A stretch of 64,000 bases of DNA, from positions 1,178,001-1,242,000 of the forward strand of contig NZ_CP039887.1 in the NCBI RefSeq assembly GCF_005221305.1. Direction: 5' to 3'. The notes below the pieces were generated by a model. The model was given only the letters and a program-made list of their open reading frames with translations. It was not told where the DNA came from and did no database searches. Source of the DNA: Neisseria subflava. GTDB lineage: Bacteria > Pseudomonadota > Gammaproteobacteria > Burkholderiales > Neisseriaceae. This document shows positions 7,338 through 15,669 of this stretch, piece by piece. Positions within the stretch are counted from its first letter, which is position 1. Every line of letters begins with the position of its first letter. Made by a program: the position numbers and the translations under genes.

Positions 7338-9560
7338 ATGACTAAATCCACCATTATCTATACCTACACCGACGAAGCTCCTGCATTGGCCACCCAATCC
7401 CTGTTGCCAATCGTGCAGGCGTTTACCCGCCACGCCGATATTGATGTCAAAACCAGCGACATCTCTCTCTCCGGCCGTATTTTGGCGGCGTTTCCAGAAT
7501 ACCTGACCGAAGCGCAACGCGTACCTGATGCGCTTGCCGAATTGGGCGAACTGGTGAAACAACCCGATGCAAACGTAATCAAACTGCCGAACATCAGCGC
7601 ATCCGTACCGCAACTGACCGCCGCGATTAAAGAATTGCAGTCTAAAGGCTTTGCCGTTCCCGACTATCCTGCCGACCCTCAAACCGATGAAGAAAAAACC
7701 GTACGCGAACGCTACGACCGCATCAAAGGCAGCGCGGTAAACCCTGTCCTGCGTGAAGGCAACTCCGACCGCCGCGCGCCTAAGGCAGTGAAAAACTTTG
7801 CGAAAAAACATCCGCACAGCATGGGCGCATGGACGAAAGACTCCAAAACCCACGTTGCCACCATGCAAAGCGGCGACTTTTTCCATAACGAACAATCCGT
7901 TACCGTACCTGAAGCGACTTCCGTATCCATCGTATTCACCGACAAACAAGGCAACAAAAAAGAGCTGCGCGAGCCTGTTGCCCTGAAAGCCGGCGAAATC
8001 ATCGACGCGACCGTGATGAGCAAAAAAGCCTTGCTCGCCTTCCTTGCCGAACAAGTGAAAGACGCGAAAGCAAAAGGCGTATTGTTCTCGCTGCACATGA
8101 AAGCCACCATGATGAAAGTGTCCGACCCGATTATCTTCGGACACGCCGTCAAAGTGTTCTTTGCGCCTGTATTTGAAAAATTCGGCGACAAACTGGCTGC
8201 CGCAGGTGTCAACGTCAACAACGGCTTCGGCAACCTGCTTGCCAATCTGGATAAACTGGATGCGGACACCCGCGCCGCCGTCGAAGCCGAAATCGCCGCC
8301 GTTTACGCCGCCAACCCTGATTTAGCCATGGTTGATTCCGACAAAGGCATCACCAACCTGCACGTTCCTAGCGATGTCATCGTCGATGCTTCTATGCCCG
8401 CGATGATCCGCAATTCCGGCCGTATGTGGAACAAAGACGGCAAAGCGCAAGACACCAAAGCCGTGATTCCTGACAGCAGCTACGCCGGCGTTTACCAAGC
8501 AACCATCGATTTCTGCCGCGAACACGGCGCGTTTGACCCGACAACCATGGGTACCGTTCCTAACGTCGGTCTGATGGCGCAAGCCGCCGAAGAATACGGT
8601 TCACACAACAAAACTTTTGAAATCGAAGCCGACGGCCAAGTTCAAGTCATTGATGCAGCAGGTAATGTCCTGATGCAACACGATGTTGAAGCCGGCGACA
8701 TCTGGCGCATGTGCCAAACCAAAGACGCTCCGGTTAAAGACTGGGTACAACTCGCCGTCAACCGCGCCCGTCTGAGCAACACGCCCGCCGTGTTCTGGCT
8801 CGACGAAAACCGTCCGCACGATAAAAGCCTGCTCGCCAAAGTCAAAGCCTACCTTGCCGAACTGGATACCGACGGCCTCGACATCCGCGTTCTCGCCCCC
8901 GAAGAAGCCGCCAAGTTCAGCTTGGGTCGTCTGAAAAACGGCGAAGACACCATTTCCGTAACCGGTAACGTCCTGCGCGATTATCTGACCGACCTGTTCC
9001 CGATTTTGGAACTCGGCACCAGCGCGAAAATGCTGTCTATCGTTCCATTGATGAATGGCGGCGGTATGTTTGAAACCGGCGCGGGCGGCTCCGCACCGAA
9101 ACACGTCCAACAATTCCTCGAAGAAAACCACCTACGTTGGGACTCTTTGGGCGAATTCCTCGCGCTTGCCGTATCGTTTGAACATCTGGCGCAAAAAACC
9201 GGCAACGCCAAAGCCCAAGTCCTCGCCGACACACTGGATGCCGCCACCGAAAAACTGCTGTTGAACGACAAATCGCCTAAACGCAAAGCAGGCGAACTCG
9301 ACAACCGCGGCAGCCATTTCTACCTCACCCTCTACTGGGCGCAAGAATTGGCAGCGCAAGACAAAGATGCCGAACTGAAAGCCGCATTTGCGCCATTGGC
9401 AGCCGCTTTGACTGCCGACGAAGCCAAAATCGTTGAAGAACTCTCTGCCGTACAAGGCAAAGCGGTCGACATCGGCGGCTACTACGCAGCCAATCCTGAA
9501 AAAGCCGCGCAAGCGATGCGTCCAAGCGCAACCTTTAATCAGGCCTTGTCAGCCTTATAA
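7338..9560 (+). CDS. icd: NADP-dependent isocitrate dehydrogenase, monomeric type
   Basis: A 740-aa protein matching the large monomeric class of isocitrate dehydrogenase (about 740 aa, unlike the 415-aa dimeric class). It oxidises isocitrate to 2-oxoglutarate with NADP+ in the TCA cycle. Recognisable family segments include TIIYTYTDEAPALATQS at the N-terminus, NPVLREGNSDRRAP (substrate-binding Ser/Arg region), HMKATMMKVSDPIIFGH, and ETGAGGSAPKHVQQF. I chose ATG at 7338 (MTKSTIIY), preceded by AGAGAA; the in-frame ATG at 7296 adds 14 unrelated residues. A CATAAT near 7264 could be a -10 box, but no good -35 is visible. It is monocistronic and ends in an inverted DUS pair. Confidence 0.96.
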   Translation: MTKSTIIYTYTDEAPALATQSLLPIVQAFTRHADIDVKTSDISLSGRILAAFPEYLTEAQRVPDALAELGELVKQPDANVIKLPNISASVPQLTAAIKELQSKGFAVPDYPADPQTDEEKTVRERYDRIKGSAVNPVLREGNSDRRAPKAVKNFAKKHPHSMGAWTKDSKTHVATMQSGDFFHNEQSVTVPEATSVSIVFTDKQGNKKELREPVALKAGEIIDATVMSKKALLAFLAEQVKDAKAKGVLFSLHMKATMMKVSDPIIFGHAVKVFFAPVFEKFGDKLAAAGVNVNNGFGNLLANLDKLDADTRAAVEAEIAAVYAANPDLAMVDSDKGITNLHVPSDVIVDASMPAMIRNSGRMWNKDGKAQDTKAVIPDSSYAGVYQATIDFCREHGAFDPTTMGTVPNVGLMAQAAEEYGSHNKTFEIEADGQVQVIDAAGNVLMQHDVEAGDIWRMCQTKDAPVKDWVQLAVNRARLSNTPAVFWLDENRPHDKSLLAKVKAYLAELDTDGLDIRVLAPEEAAKFSLGRLKNGEDTISVTGNVLRDYLTDLFPILELGTSAKMLSIVPLMNGGGMFETGAGGSAPKHVQQFLEENHLRWDSLGEFLALAVSFEHLAQKTGNAKAQVLADTLDAATEKLLLNDKSPKRKAGELDNRGSHFYLTLYWAQELAAQDKDAELKAAFAPLAAALTADEAKIVEELSAVQGKAVDIGGYYAANPEKAAQAMRPSATFNQALSAL

Positions 9561-9573
9561 TTAAAGCAATAAA

Positions 9574-9599
9574 AGGCCGTCTGAACTTTCAGACGGCCT
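9574..9599 (+). terminator. Inverted DUS terminator after icd
   Basis: AGGCCGTCTGAA and TTCAGACGGCCT are separated by only 2 nt and form a 12-bp stem 13 nt after the icd stop codon. The 3' flank is not T-rich, so termination may be partial, leaving the LolA-like gene 19 nt later open to read-through. Confidence 0.65.
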
Positions 9600-9618
9600 C
9601 AAACCTTATGGAAACACA

Positions 9619-10212
9619 ATGAAAAAAACCATTCTTTCTCTTACTCTCCTCATCAGCGCTCCGGCTTTGTGGGCATTTTCCCCTGCCGAATTGGCACAAA
9701 CCCTGCAAAAACCGCAAAACGTACAAGGCAATTTTGTCCAACAACGCCAGCTCAAATCCCTCAGCAAACCCATGACCACCAGCGGCAGCTTTACCCTTGT
9801 CCCACAAAAAGGCCTGCTCTGGAAAATGCAAAAACCATTTGAAACCACCCTGCGCGTGCGTTCAGACGGCATCATGCAATGGAACGGCAGCCAATGGGTC
9901 AACCCAAACGCCAGCAAGCTCAACGGTCAAAGCCGCCAAATCAAACTCTTCCTCGACCTTTTGGGCGGCAATACCCAAGGCTTGGAAAAACAATTTGATT
10001 TGAAATTAAACGGCAACGAAAAAAAATGGACGTTGACCTTAACTCCGAAAACCGCCATTACCCGTCAGATCTTCAACCGTATCGAAATCAACGGCGATAC
10101 GCTGGTACGAAAAATCGAATTGGACGAAAAGCAAGGCGACAAAACCATCATGCAGTTCAACCAAATCCAAACCGATAAAACCTTGGACAGCTTCAGCCGT
10201 ACCGCCCTCTAA
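9619..10212 (+). CDS. LolA-like outer-membrane lipoprotein carrier, aryl-polyene type
   Basis: A 197-aa periplasmic protein with a cleavable signal peptide (MKKTILSLTLLISAPALWA). The mature region has LolA-fold signatures: VQGNFVQQRQLKSL, SGSFTLVPQKGLLWKMQKPF, RQIFNRIEINGDTLVRKIEL and GDKTIMQFNQI. LolA proteins shuttle lipid-modified cargo across the periplasm. The wording of these blocks fits the LolA paralogues of APE clusters, which normally lie directly before the MMPL exporter. Here the gene is separated from the exporter by icd. It probably works with the exporter at 1649 and not as the housekeeping LolA; that distinction is inference. Confidence 0.8.
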   Translation: MKKTILSLTLLISAPALWAFSPAELAQTLQKPQNVQGNFVQQRQLKSLSKPMTTSGSFTLVPQKGLLWKMQKPFETTLRVRSDGIMQWNGSQWVNPNASKLNGQSRQIKLFLDLLGGNTQGLEKQFDLKLNGNEKKWTLTLTPKTAITRQIFNRIEINGDTLVRKIELDEKQGDKTIMQFNQIQTDKTLDSFSRTAL

Positions 10213-10230
10213 ATTGTCTATTCCTACAAA

Positions 10231-10264
10231 AGGCCGTCTGAAAATAGATTTCAGACGGCCTTTT
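10231..10264. terminator. Bidirectional inverted DUS terminator
   Basis: AGGCCGTCTGAAA (10231-10243) and TTTCAGACGGCCT (10249-10261) form a 13-bp stem flanked by A-rich and T-rich sides. It lies between the convergent LolA-like gene and ylqF and can serve both strands. Confidence 0.85.
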
Positions 10265-10267
10265 ATA

Positions 10268-11209
10268 TTACTCGGCAGAAGACTGTTGCCCTTTTCGTTC
10301 CGCCTTTCTGGCTTCGCGAATGGCTTTAAGTTCGGCCTCTTTCTGTCTGGCTTTTTTCAGCCAAGTTTCCCATTGGTTTGGCGTTTCCAGCGTAATTCTG
10401 CCGATTTTGCCTTCGCGGAAATCGGTCAGGATATTTTCAGCGGCCTTTTGGTAGTTGACCCGTCCGCCGCTCAAAACCGCACCGCGTTTCTTGGCAATCC
10501 ACTCCAGCCAAGAAGTATCGTCCCAATGGCTGCTTGGATCTTTGTCGGCTTGATAGCGCTCTTGCAACAGGGCCAGATAATGGCGGCGGAGGTAATCCAA
10601 AAGCTCAAGCGCCACTTCTTCTTCGTCCAGCGCGTTGCGTCCGACTGCACCGCCGGCCGCAAGGTTGTAGCCGCCTTCTTCAACAATAATTTTCGGCCAC
10701 AACATACCGGGGGTATCGTAAAGCCAGAAATCGTCGGCAAGAAAAAGGCGCTGTTCGGCTTTGGTAATACCGGGTTCATTACCGGTTTTGGCAGATTTTT
10801 TGCCAATCATGCCGTTAATCAAGGTGGATTTGCCGACGTTGGGAATACCGCAAATCAGGACACGCAGCGGCTTCTCGATACCTTGGCGATGCGGAATCAT
10901 GGCGCGGCAGGCTTGGGTAATTTTGCCATGCGCGCCAGTTTCGGAAGAATCAAGCGCAATCGCGCGGGTATCTTGGCGGCTGTTGTAGTGTTCGAGCCAA
11001 ACTTTAGTGCGCTCGGGATCGGCAAGGTCTTGCTTGTTTAAGATTTTGAGTTTGGGCTTACCTTTGGACAACTGGGCAAGCAAAGGGTTTTCGCTGGAAG
11101 CAGGCATACGCGCGTCCAGCATCTCAATCACCATATCAACGCTTTTAATGCGTTCGGCAATGGCTTTTTTTGCCTTGTTCATGTGGCCGGGAAACCATTG
11201 GATAGCCAT
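10268..11209 (-). CDS. ylqF: Ribosome biogenesis GTPase YlqF/RbgA family
   Basis: A 313-aa circularly permuted GTPase. Motifs occur in the permuted order: NKQDL (G4) near residue 57, GIPNVGKSTLING (G1) near 127, an EPGIT block (G2), then DTPG (G3). The N-terminus IQWFPGHMNKA is a YlqF hallmark. The family assists late assembly of the 50S ribosomal subunit. The C-terminal tail is rich in Lys/Glu/Arg, consistent with rRNA binding. It is transcribed alone on the minus strand after the inverted DUS at 11237-11274. Confidence 0.93.
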   Translation of the reverse strand: MAIQWFPGHMNKAKKAIAERIKSVDMVIEMLDARMPASSENPLLAQLSKGKPKLKILNKQDLADPERTKVWLEHYNSRQDTRAIALDSSETGAHGKITQACRAMIPHRQGIEKPLRVLICGIPNVGKSTLINGMIGKKSAKTGNEPGITKAEQRLFLADDFWLYDTPGMLWPKIIVEEGGYNLAAGGAVGRNALDEEEVALELLDYLRRHYLALLQERYQADKDPSSHWDDTSWLEWIAKKRGAVLSGGRVNYQKAAENILTDFREGKIGRITLETPNQWETWLKKARQKEAELKAIREARKAERKGQQSSAE

Positions 11210-11236
11210 GTCTTTTTATTCTTTCTATTCGTATCT

Positions 11237-11274
11237 GAGGCCGTCTGAAAAATCATTGTTTTTCAGACGGCCTC
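11237..11274 (-). terminator. Inverted DUS terminator after the small lipoprotein gene
   Basis: GAGGCCGTCTGAAA and TTTCAGACGGCCTC form a 14-bp stem between the minus-strand lipoprotein (stop at 11303) and ylqF (start at 11209). It closes the ptsN-hprK-rapZ-lipoprotein unit. Confidence 0.75.
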
Positions 11275-11302
11275 GGTATTTGGATAATCGGTCAATCAGG
11301 AT

Positions 11303-11527
11303 TTAGAGGTTACCATGCTCGTAGCTGTAATAACCTGCTTCATCCATACATTGCTCAAACGTTTTGGATGTATCGCCACGTTTGCCTTGTGATTTGCAGG
11401 TATTGATTTGGCGGGAAACTTCAGCTTCGCTCGCGCCGGTACGGTGCCAACGGTAAGCAGTGACAGGTTCTGTTGCACAGGCGGTCAAGATAAGCAGGGA
11501 TAATGCGGTCAGACTGATTTTTTTCAT
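11303..11527 (-). CDS. Small lipoprotein, 74 aa
   Basis: Start chosen at 11527, MKKISLTALSLLILTAC, which gives a clear signal peptide and lipobox LTAC; a longer in-frame reading overlaps rapZ and is rejected. The mature peptide (about 57 aa) contains VTAYRWHRTGASEAEVSRQINTC and ends with EQCMDEAGYYSYEHGNL; two Cys could pair. I do not recognise a characterised family, but such short Cys-containing lipoproteins are common in Neisseriaceae. It follows rapZ after a 34-nt gap containing one AG-DUS, and is probably the last gene of that unit. Confidence 0.8.
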   Translation of the reverse strand: MKKISLTALSLLILTACATEPVTAYRWHRTGASEAEVSRQINTCKSQGKRGDTSKTFEQCMDEAGYYSYEHGNL

Positions 11528-11561
11528 GGTTTCTTCCTTTGAGGCCGTCTGAAACGGCAAG

Positions 11562-12416
11562 TTAGCGTCCTGCCAAGCTTTGTGCCTGACGGTGGCGGAC
11601 AAGTAGTTCGTAACGGCCTTTAAGGCGTTCGGCCAGTTTTTCCACAACATAGACGGAGCGGTGCTGACCGCCGGTACAACCGATGGCAATCGTTACATAA
11701 CTGCGGCTCTCTTGTTGCAGGCGCGGCAGCCAGCGGCTAATAAAATGGTCGATGTCATCAACCATTTCTTGAGCCAACGGCTGCTGGCCCAAATAATCTT
11801 GAATAGGCTTGTCCATGCCGGTAAAGGGGCGTAATTCCGGATCGTAATACGGATTGGGCAGGCTGCGCATGTCAAACATAAAGTCGGCATTGTTGGGAAC
11901 GCCGTATTTGAAACCAAAGGATTCAAGAATGACCAGCAAACCGACACGTTCAATGTTGAGCCACTGTTGCACAGCATAACGCAGCTGCTGCGCGTTCATT
12001 TTGGACGTATCGATGCAATATGCGATGTCTCTAAGCGGGAAGAGCCACTCGCGTTCTTTTTGCAGGCTTTCCAACAAAGTCAGGTTTTGACCGGACAAAG
12101 GATGTCCGCGACGGGTTTCTGAGAAGCGGCGAACCAACACGCCCTCTTCTGCTTCAACAAAGAGGACTTCGACCTGATGTCCTTCGTCACGCAAATATTG
12201 GATTTGCTCTTGAGCTTCTTGGATATTGATACCGGAACGAATATCAACGCTGACACCAAGCTGGGTTTCTTCGCCGCGTTCAATATGGTACAACACCAAC
12301 GAAGGCAACATTTCCAAAGGCAGATTATCAACGCAATAAAAGCCTGAATCTTCGAGTTGTTTGAGGGCTACGGATTTTCCTGAGCCGGATAGGCCGCTAA
12401 TCAGGACGATTTTCAT
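11562..12416 (-). CDS. rapZ: RNase adapter / nucleotide-binding protein RapZ
   Basis: A 284-aa protein beginning MKIVLISGLSGSGKS with a Walker A motif at 8-15, followed by DNLP, the ETRRGHPL region and the C-terminal block IAIGCTGGQHRSVYVVEKL, all typical of RapZ/YvcJ. RapZ binds RNA and nucleotides; in enterobacteria it guides RNase E to the sRNA GlmZ, controlling amino-sugar synthesis. Whether this holds in Neisseria is not shown here. Start at 12416; a longer frame to 12521 lies inside hprK. It overlaps the 3' end of hprK by 20 nt, indicating cotranscription. Confidence 0.95.
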   Translation of the reverse strand: MKIVLISGLSGSGKSVALKQLEDSGFYCVDNLPLEMLPSLVLYHIERGEETQLGVSVDIRSGINIQEAQEQIQYLRDEGHQVEVLFVEAEEGVLVRRFSETRRGHPLSGQNLTLLESLQKEREWLFPLRDIAYCIDTSKMNAQQLRYAVQQWLNIERVGLLVILESFGFKYGVPNNADFMFDMRSLPNPYYDPELRPFTGMDKPIQDYLGQQPLAQEMVDDIDHFISRWLPRLQQESRSYVTIAIGCTGGQHRSVYVVEKLAERLKGRYELLVRHRQAQSLAGR

Positions 12417-13359
12417 GATTTTGTTCGTTTTCTTTGAGTTGTGTTTGATGGCGTTCGAGGAATTCTTTGGTACTGTCTTTACCGCGCAATTGAAGGATGT
12501 AATTGCGCACTGCAGCTTCAACCAATACTGCTAAGTTTCGACCGATTGCAACAGGCAGGGTAACGGAACGGACGCTGACGTTGAGGATAGATGCTGTTTC
12601 GGTACGGATGCTCAATCGATCGAGTTGTTTCATGTATCCGTCGTCGGCCGGAACCAAATTAATAATCAGCTGGAGGATTTTTTTCGGACGGATAGAGGTT
12701 TCGCCAAAAATATGGCGGATATTGAGTATGCCCAAACCGCGTACTTCGAGGAAATCACGCAGCATAGGCGGACAACGGCCTTCCAGCATTTCCGGGCCGG
12801 TACGGAAAAGTTCGACCGCATCATCGGCAATCAGGCTGTGGCCGCGCGAAATCAGCTCCAATGCCAATTCGCTCTTACCCAAGCCGGATTGTCCGGTAAT
12901 GAGTACGCCCACTTCAAATACATCCAAAAATACGCCGTGCTTGATGGTGGAAGTAGCCAATGTACGTTGCAGATAAATCCGCAAAACGTCCATCAGGTGC
13001 GGACTTTCCTGCTTGGAAGTCAGCAAGGGGATACTGTTGGTATGGCAATAATCGCGCAATTTGGGCGAAACCGGCAAGCCGTTGGCGACGATAACCAAAG
13101 ACATGGGAATATCGAAAAGCTCGCCGAAATCATAGTTGAGTTCGCCCGTTTCCAAGCGGCGCAAATATTCGGCCTCAGCTACGCCGACAACTTGAATTTG
13201 GTTGGGATGGATAAAGTTTAAGTGGCCGACCAAGGCCAAGACGGGTTTATCGGCTTCGACACCGATACGGTTGTCCGCGCCGGAATTACCGGCAGCCCAA
13301 GCAAGTTCGAGTTTGTGCTGATTGTCGGAAAACAGGCGGCGGACAGATATGCTGGGCAT
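12397..13359 (-). CDS. hprK: HPr kinase/phosphorylase
   Basis: A 320-aa protein with the HprK arrangement: an N-terminal domain, then HGVFLDVFEVG, Walker A GQSGLGKS (156-163) and the signature LEVRGLGILNI. HprK phosphorylates or dephosphorylates HPr on Ser46. In proteobacteria it often sits with ptsN and rapZ as part of a regulatory, non-transporting PTS. That is the context here: ptsN is immediately upstream (3-nt gap) and rapZ overlaps downstream. The C-terminal tail (TKEFLERHQTQLKENEQNH) is polar and likely disordered. Confidence 0.95.
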   Translation of the reverse strand: MPSISVRRLFSDNQHKLELAWAAGNSGADNRIGVEADKPVLALVGHLNFIHPNQIQVVGVAEAEYLRRLETGELNYDFGELFDIPMSLVIVANGLPVSPKLRDYCHTNSIPLLTSKQESPHLMDVLRIYLQRTLATSTIKHGVFLDVFEVGVLITGQSGLGKSELALELISRGHSLIADDAVELFRTGPEMLEGRCPPMLRDFLEVRGLGILNIRHIFGETSIRPKKILQLIINLVPADDGYMKQLDRLSIRTETASILNVSVRSVTLPVAIGRNLAVLVEAAVRNYILQLRGKDSTKEFLERHQTQLKENEQNHENRPD

Positions 13360-13362
13360 GAA

Positions 13363-13812
13363 TTACTCTTCGCTCAGGAGTGTACGTACTTCTTCGGCAG
13401 AAGTAGCGGCCATCAACGCTTCACGGATGGCTTTTTGAGAGAATCTGCCGGCAAGTTTGGACAAGACTTCCAAATGTTCGCCGGTAGCGTTTTCAGGCAC
13501 AAGCAGGATGAAAATCAGGGAAACGGGTTTGCCGTCGGGCGCATCAAAGGCAACCGGCTCTTTGGTGCGGATAAAAGCACCGGTGGCTTTTTTCACGCAT
13601 GCGTGACGGCCGTGAGGAATCGCCACCCCCTGCCCCAAACCGGTCGAACCAAGTTTTTCACGGGCAAACAGGCAGTCGAACACGTTGGTATTCGGTAATT
13701 CTGCTTCATTCTCCAGCAGCTGTGCGGCCTCTTCAAACAGACGCTTTTTGCTGCTGACTTCCAAATCCAAAACGATATGGGACAAAGGTAAAATTTCGCC
13801 GATCAGGCTCAT
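13363..13812 (-). CDS. ptsN: PTS IIA component, nitrogen-regulatory type (EIIANtr)
   Basis: A 149-aa protein starting MSLIGEILPLSHIVLDLEV, with the phospho-acceptor His67 in GVAIPHGRH and the fructose/Ntr-type IIA block VSLIFILLVPENATGEHLEVL. It accepts phosphate from HPr-like proteins and in other bacteria regulates potassium and nitrogen metabolism. The start at 13812 gives the usual family length; the in-frame extension to 13917 adds non-conserved residues. It is the first gene of the ptsN-hprK-rapZ unit, and the AT-rich region upstream (13813-14000) probably carries its promoter. Confidence 0.93.
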   Translation of the reverse strand: MSLIGEILPLSHIVLDLEVSSKKRLFEEAAQLLENEAELPNTNVFDCLFAREKLGSTGLGQGVAIPHGRHACVKKATGAFIRTKEPVAFDAPDGKPVSLIFILLVPENATGEHLEVLSKLAGRFSQKAIREALMAATSAEEVRTLLSEE

Positions 13813-14106
13813 GTGTATCTCTTTTAAATGTCGCAAAACAATGGGATTGTACCGATTGTCGGTGCAAATCTCAATCCTGAAGGCGTAATTTACACTCGCC
13901 CTGCTAACATTTTCCATGTTGTTTTTGATATTTTTTAACGAGCCAAAAATAATCCAACTATTTGTTTATATAGAATTTAAAATAAAAATCCTATCACTAG
14001 CCAAACTATACTTCAAATGAAAAGGGGTATGTCCGGCATCCCCCTTTTCCCTTTTTTCAGACGGCCTCAACCTAGTTTTTTAAAACAGTTTGGAAACCAA
14101 AAACAA

Positions 14107-15000
14107 CTAGAAATAATGGCAGACCAATCCGCAAAACCACGCCAAACCGATGCGGTTGTTGGCCAAAAACGTTTGGAAACACAACTGGCGGTCGCGCGTA
14201 CGGATGGCGGCATACTGCTGATACTGCCAATAAACGGTTACTGGCAATACCAGCCAATAAGGCCAAGTTGCGCCGATTTTAATACCCAACACCGCCATCA
14301 ATACGGTAAACCAAAAATGGCAAAGCATAGAGGCCGTAATGTCGTGATGGCCAAATGTGATTGCCGAAGTTTTAATGCCGATTTTCAAATCGTCTTCTTT
14401 GTCCGCCATGGCATAAATCGTGTCGTAAGCCAGCGTCCATAAGGCATTGGCGGTAAACATCAGCCATGCTTCGGGAGGCACTCGGTCTTGTACGGCGGCA
14501 AAGGCCATGGGAATGCCGAACGAAAATGCCAGCCCCAAATAAAACTGCGGCAACGGGAAAAAGCGTTTGGTAAAGGGATATGTGACGGCCAAGAACAAGG
14601 CCGGAAGGCTCATCAGCCAAGTAAAACGGTTGAGCGGCACCAAGCACAAAGCCGCCATCAGACACAGCATGACGGTTAAAAGCAGAGCTTCGGTTTTGGA
14701 AACCAAACCTTTGGCAAACGGGCGGTTTTTGGTACGCTCTACTGCGCCGTCAAAATTGCGGTCGGCAAAGTCATTCACGACGCAACCTGCGCTGCGCATC
14801 AAAAATGTGCCTGCGGTAAAGGCAATAAAAATATCCGCGTCGGGAACGCCTTTAGACGCAATCCACAATGCCCAATAAGTCGGCCACAGCAAAAGCAGTG
14901 TACCAATGGGTTTGTCGACGCGCATCAGCTTGGCGTATATCACCATCCGCCCGACAGCGTAACGCGGTAGAATTTGTAGGAAAAATCGCCTTATGTTCAT
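14107..15000 (-). CDS. ubiA: 4-hydroxybenzoate polyprenyltransferase
   Basis: A 297-aa integral membrane protein of the UbiA prenyltransferase family. The first Asp-rich motif is NDFADRNFD (in AGCVVNDFADRNFDGAVERT) and the second is YAMADKEDD; both bind the Mg-diphosphate of the prenyl donor. About eight to nine TM helices are visible. The start at 15000 (MNIRRFFLQ) is the usual site; an extra 10 residues upstream are possible. It prenylates 4-hydroxybenzoate in ubiquinone synthesis. ubiC, which makes that substrate, lies just upstream on the same strand. A single DUS at about 14058-14069 follows the stop codon. Confidence 0.94.
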   Translation of the reverse strand: MNIRRFFLQILPRYAVGRMVIYAKLMRVDKPIGTLLLLWPTYWALWIASKGVPDADIFIAFTAGTFLMRSAGCVVNDFADRNFDGAVERTKNRPFAKGLVSKTEALLLTVMLCLMAALCLVPLNRFTWLMSLPALFLAVTYPFTKRFFPLPQFYLGLAFSFGIPMAFAAVQDRVPPEAWLMFTANALWTLAYDTIYAMADKEDDLKIGIKTSAITFGHHDITASMLCHFWFTVLMAVLGIKIGATWPYWLVLPVTVYWQYQQYAAIRTRDRQLCFQTFLANNRIGLAWFCGLVCHYF

Positions 15001-15040
15001 TGATGTAATGTGTCGTTGTTTATATGTCAATTCGAAAGAA

Positions 15041-15061
15041 AAGGCTTTTTTAGAGCCTTAG
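15041..15061 (-). terminator. Weak hairpin between ubiC and ubiA
   Basis: On the minus strand AAGGCT and AGCCTT form a 6-bp stem followed by TTTTC. It could attenuate read-through from bioA-bioD-ubiC into ubiA. The stem is short, so confidence is low. Confidence 0.35.
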
Positions 15062-15174
15062 CTCTTATTATAATTTATTGCCGTCTGAAATTAAACAGAT
15101 CTTAACAATTTAATTTATTGTATTATAACAGAATTATGACAAACATCGGTGATTGGTTTTATTTTCAGACGGCC

Positions 15175-15669
15175 TTAGCGGTATAAATCTATTAATTTCA
15201 ATAAGAAATATTCTGTTAATTCCAATGTTTCGCCGTTCCAATCGAAATACGAACGGCGCGCGGTAACAGGCCGTCTGAAAGATGGATGGTCGGAATCTTC
15301 AAAACGAAGAAACTCAAAATCCGAACGCTTCAACGGCAATGTACCGTCAAACAGGCGCTCACCCAAAGGCTGCGTTCCGCAATCCAATAATTCTGTCCAT
15401 AGACGGCTATCCGGCCGGCACGCGCTTCTGGCTTGTATCACTGTTTCACCGTCCAGTTTGAGCAAAACATCGCGCACAAAGATTTCATCGCTATTGTCCG
15501 CCCCCTTCGTCAAACCCAAATACACAGGCTCGACTGAAAAATCCTTACCAGAAGCGCGTAAAGCGGCGGTTAGCGAAGAAACGGTCAGTAGATGTCCGGC
15601 CTTAGACGGCAAAAGACTTGAAGCTTCGGCATGTGAACAAAGCGTGCCGCGCGGTATATCAAGCTCCAT
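15175..15669 (-). CDS. ubiC: Chorismate lyase (UbiC)
   Basis: A 164-aa protein, the usual length of UbiC (about 165 aa). Family features include LLTVSSLTAALRA near the N-terminus, VRDVLL..GETVIQARSACRPDS, PLGERLF near the middle, and RRSYFDWNGETLELTEYFL at the C-terminus (the Arg and the final Glu are typical active-site positions). It converts chorismate to 4-hydroxybenzoate plus pyruvate, the first committed step of ubiquinone synthesis. Start at 15669 (MELDIPRG); it overlaps the bioD 3' end by 11 nt, implying translational coupling. ubiA follows 174 nt downstream. Confidence 0.88.
   Translation of the reverse strand: MELDIPRGTLCSHAEASSLLPSKAGHLLTVSSLTAALRASGKDFSVEPVYLGLTKGADNSDEIFVRDVLLKLDGETVIQARSACRPDSRLWTELLDCGTQPLGERLFDGTLPLKRSDFEFLRFEDSDHPSFRRPVTARRSYFDWNGETLELTEYFLLKLIDLYR

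Noticed and set aside
7314..8144. Antisense open frame of 276 codons over icd
   Set aside because: A shadow of the well-conserved icd gene; its sequence has no known family features.
9619..10212. Assignment of the LolA-like gene as the housekeeping lolA
   Set aside because: Its conserved blocks and proximity to the MMPL exporter set fit the aryl-polyene-type LolA paralogue better; the housekeeping lolA is expected elsewhere.
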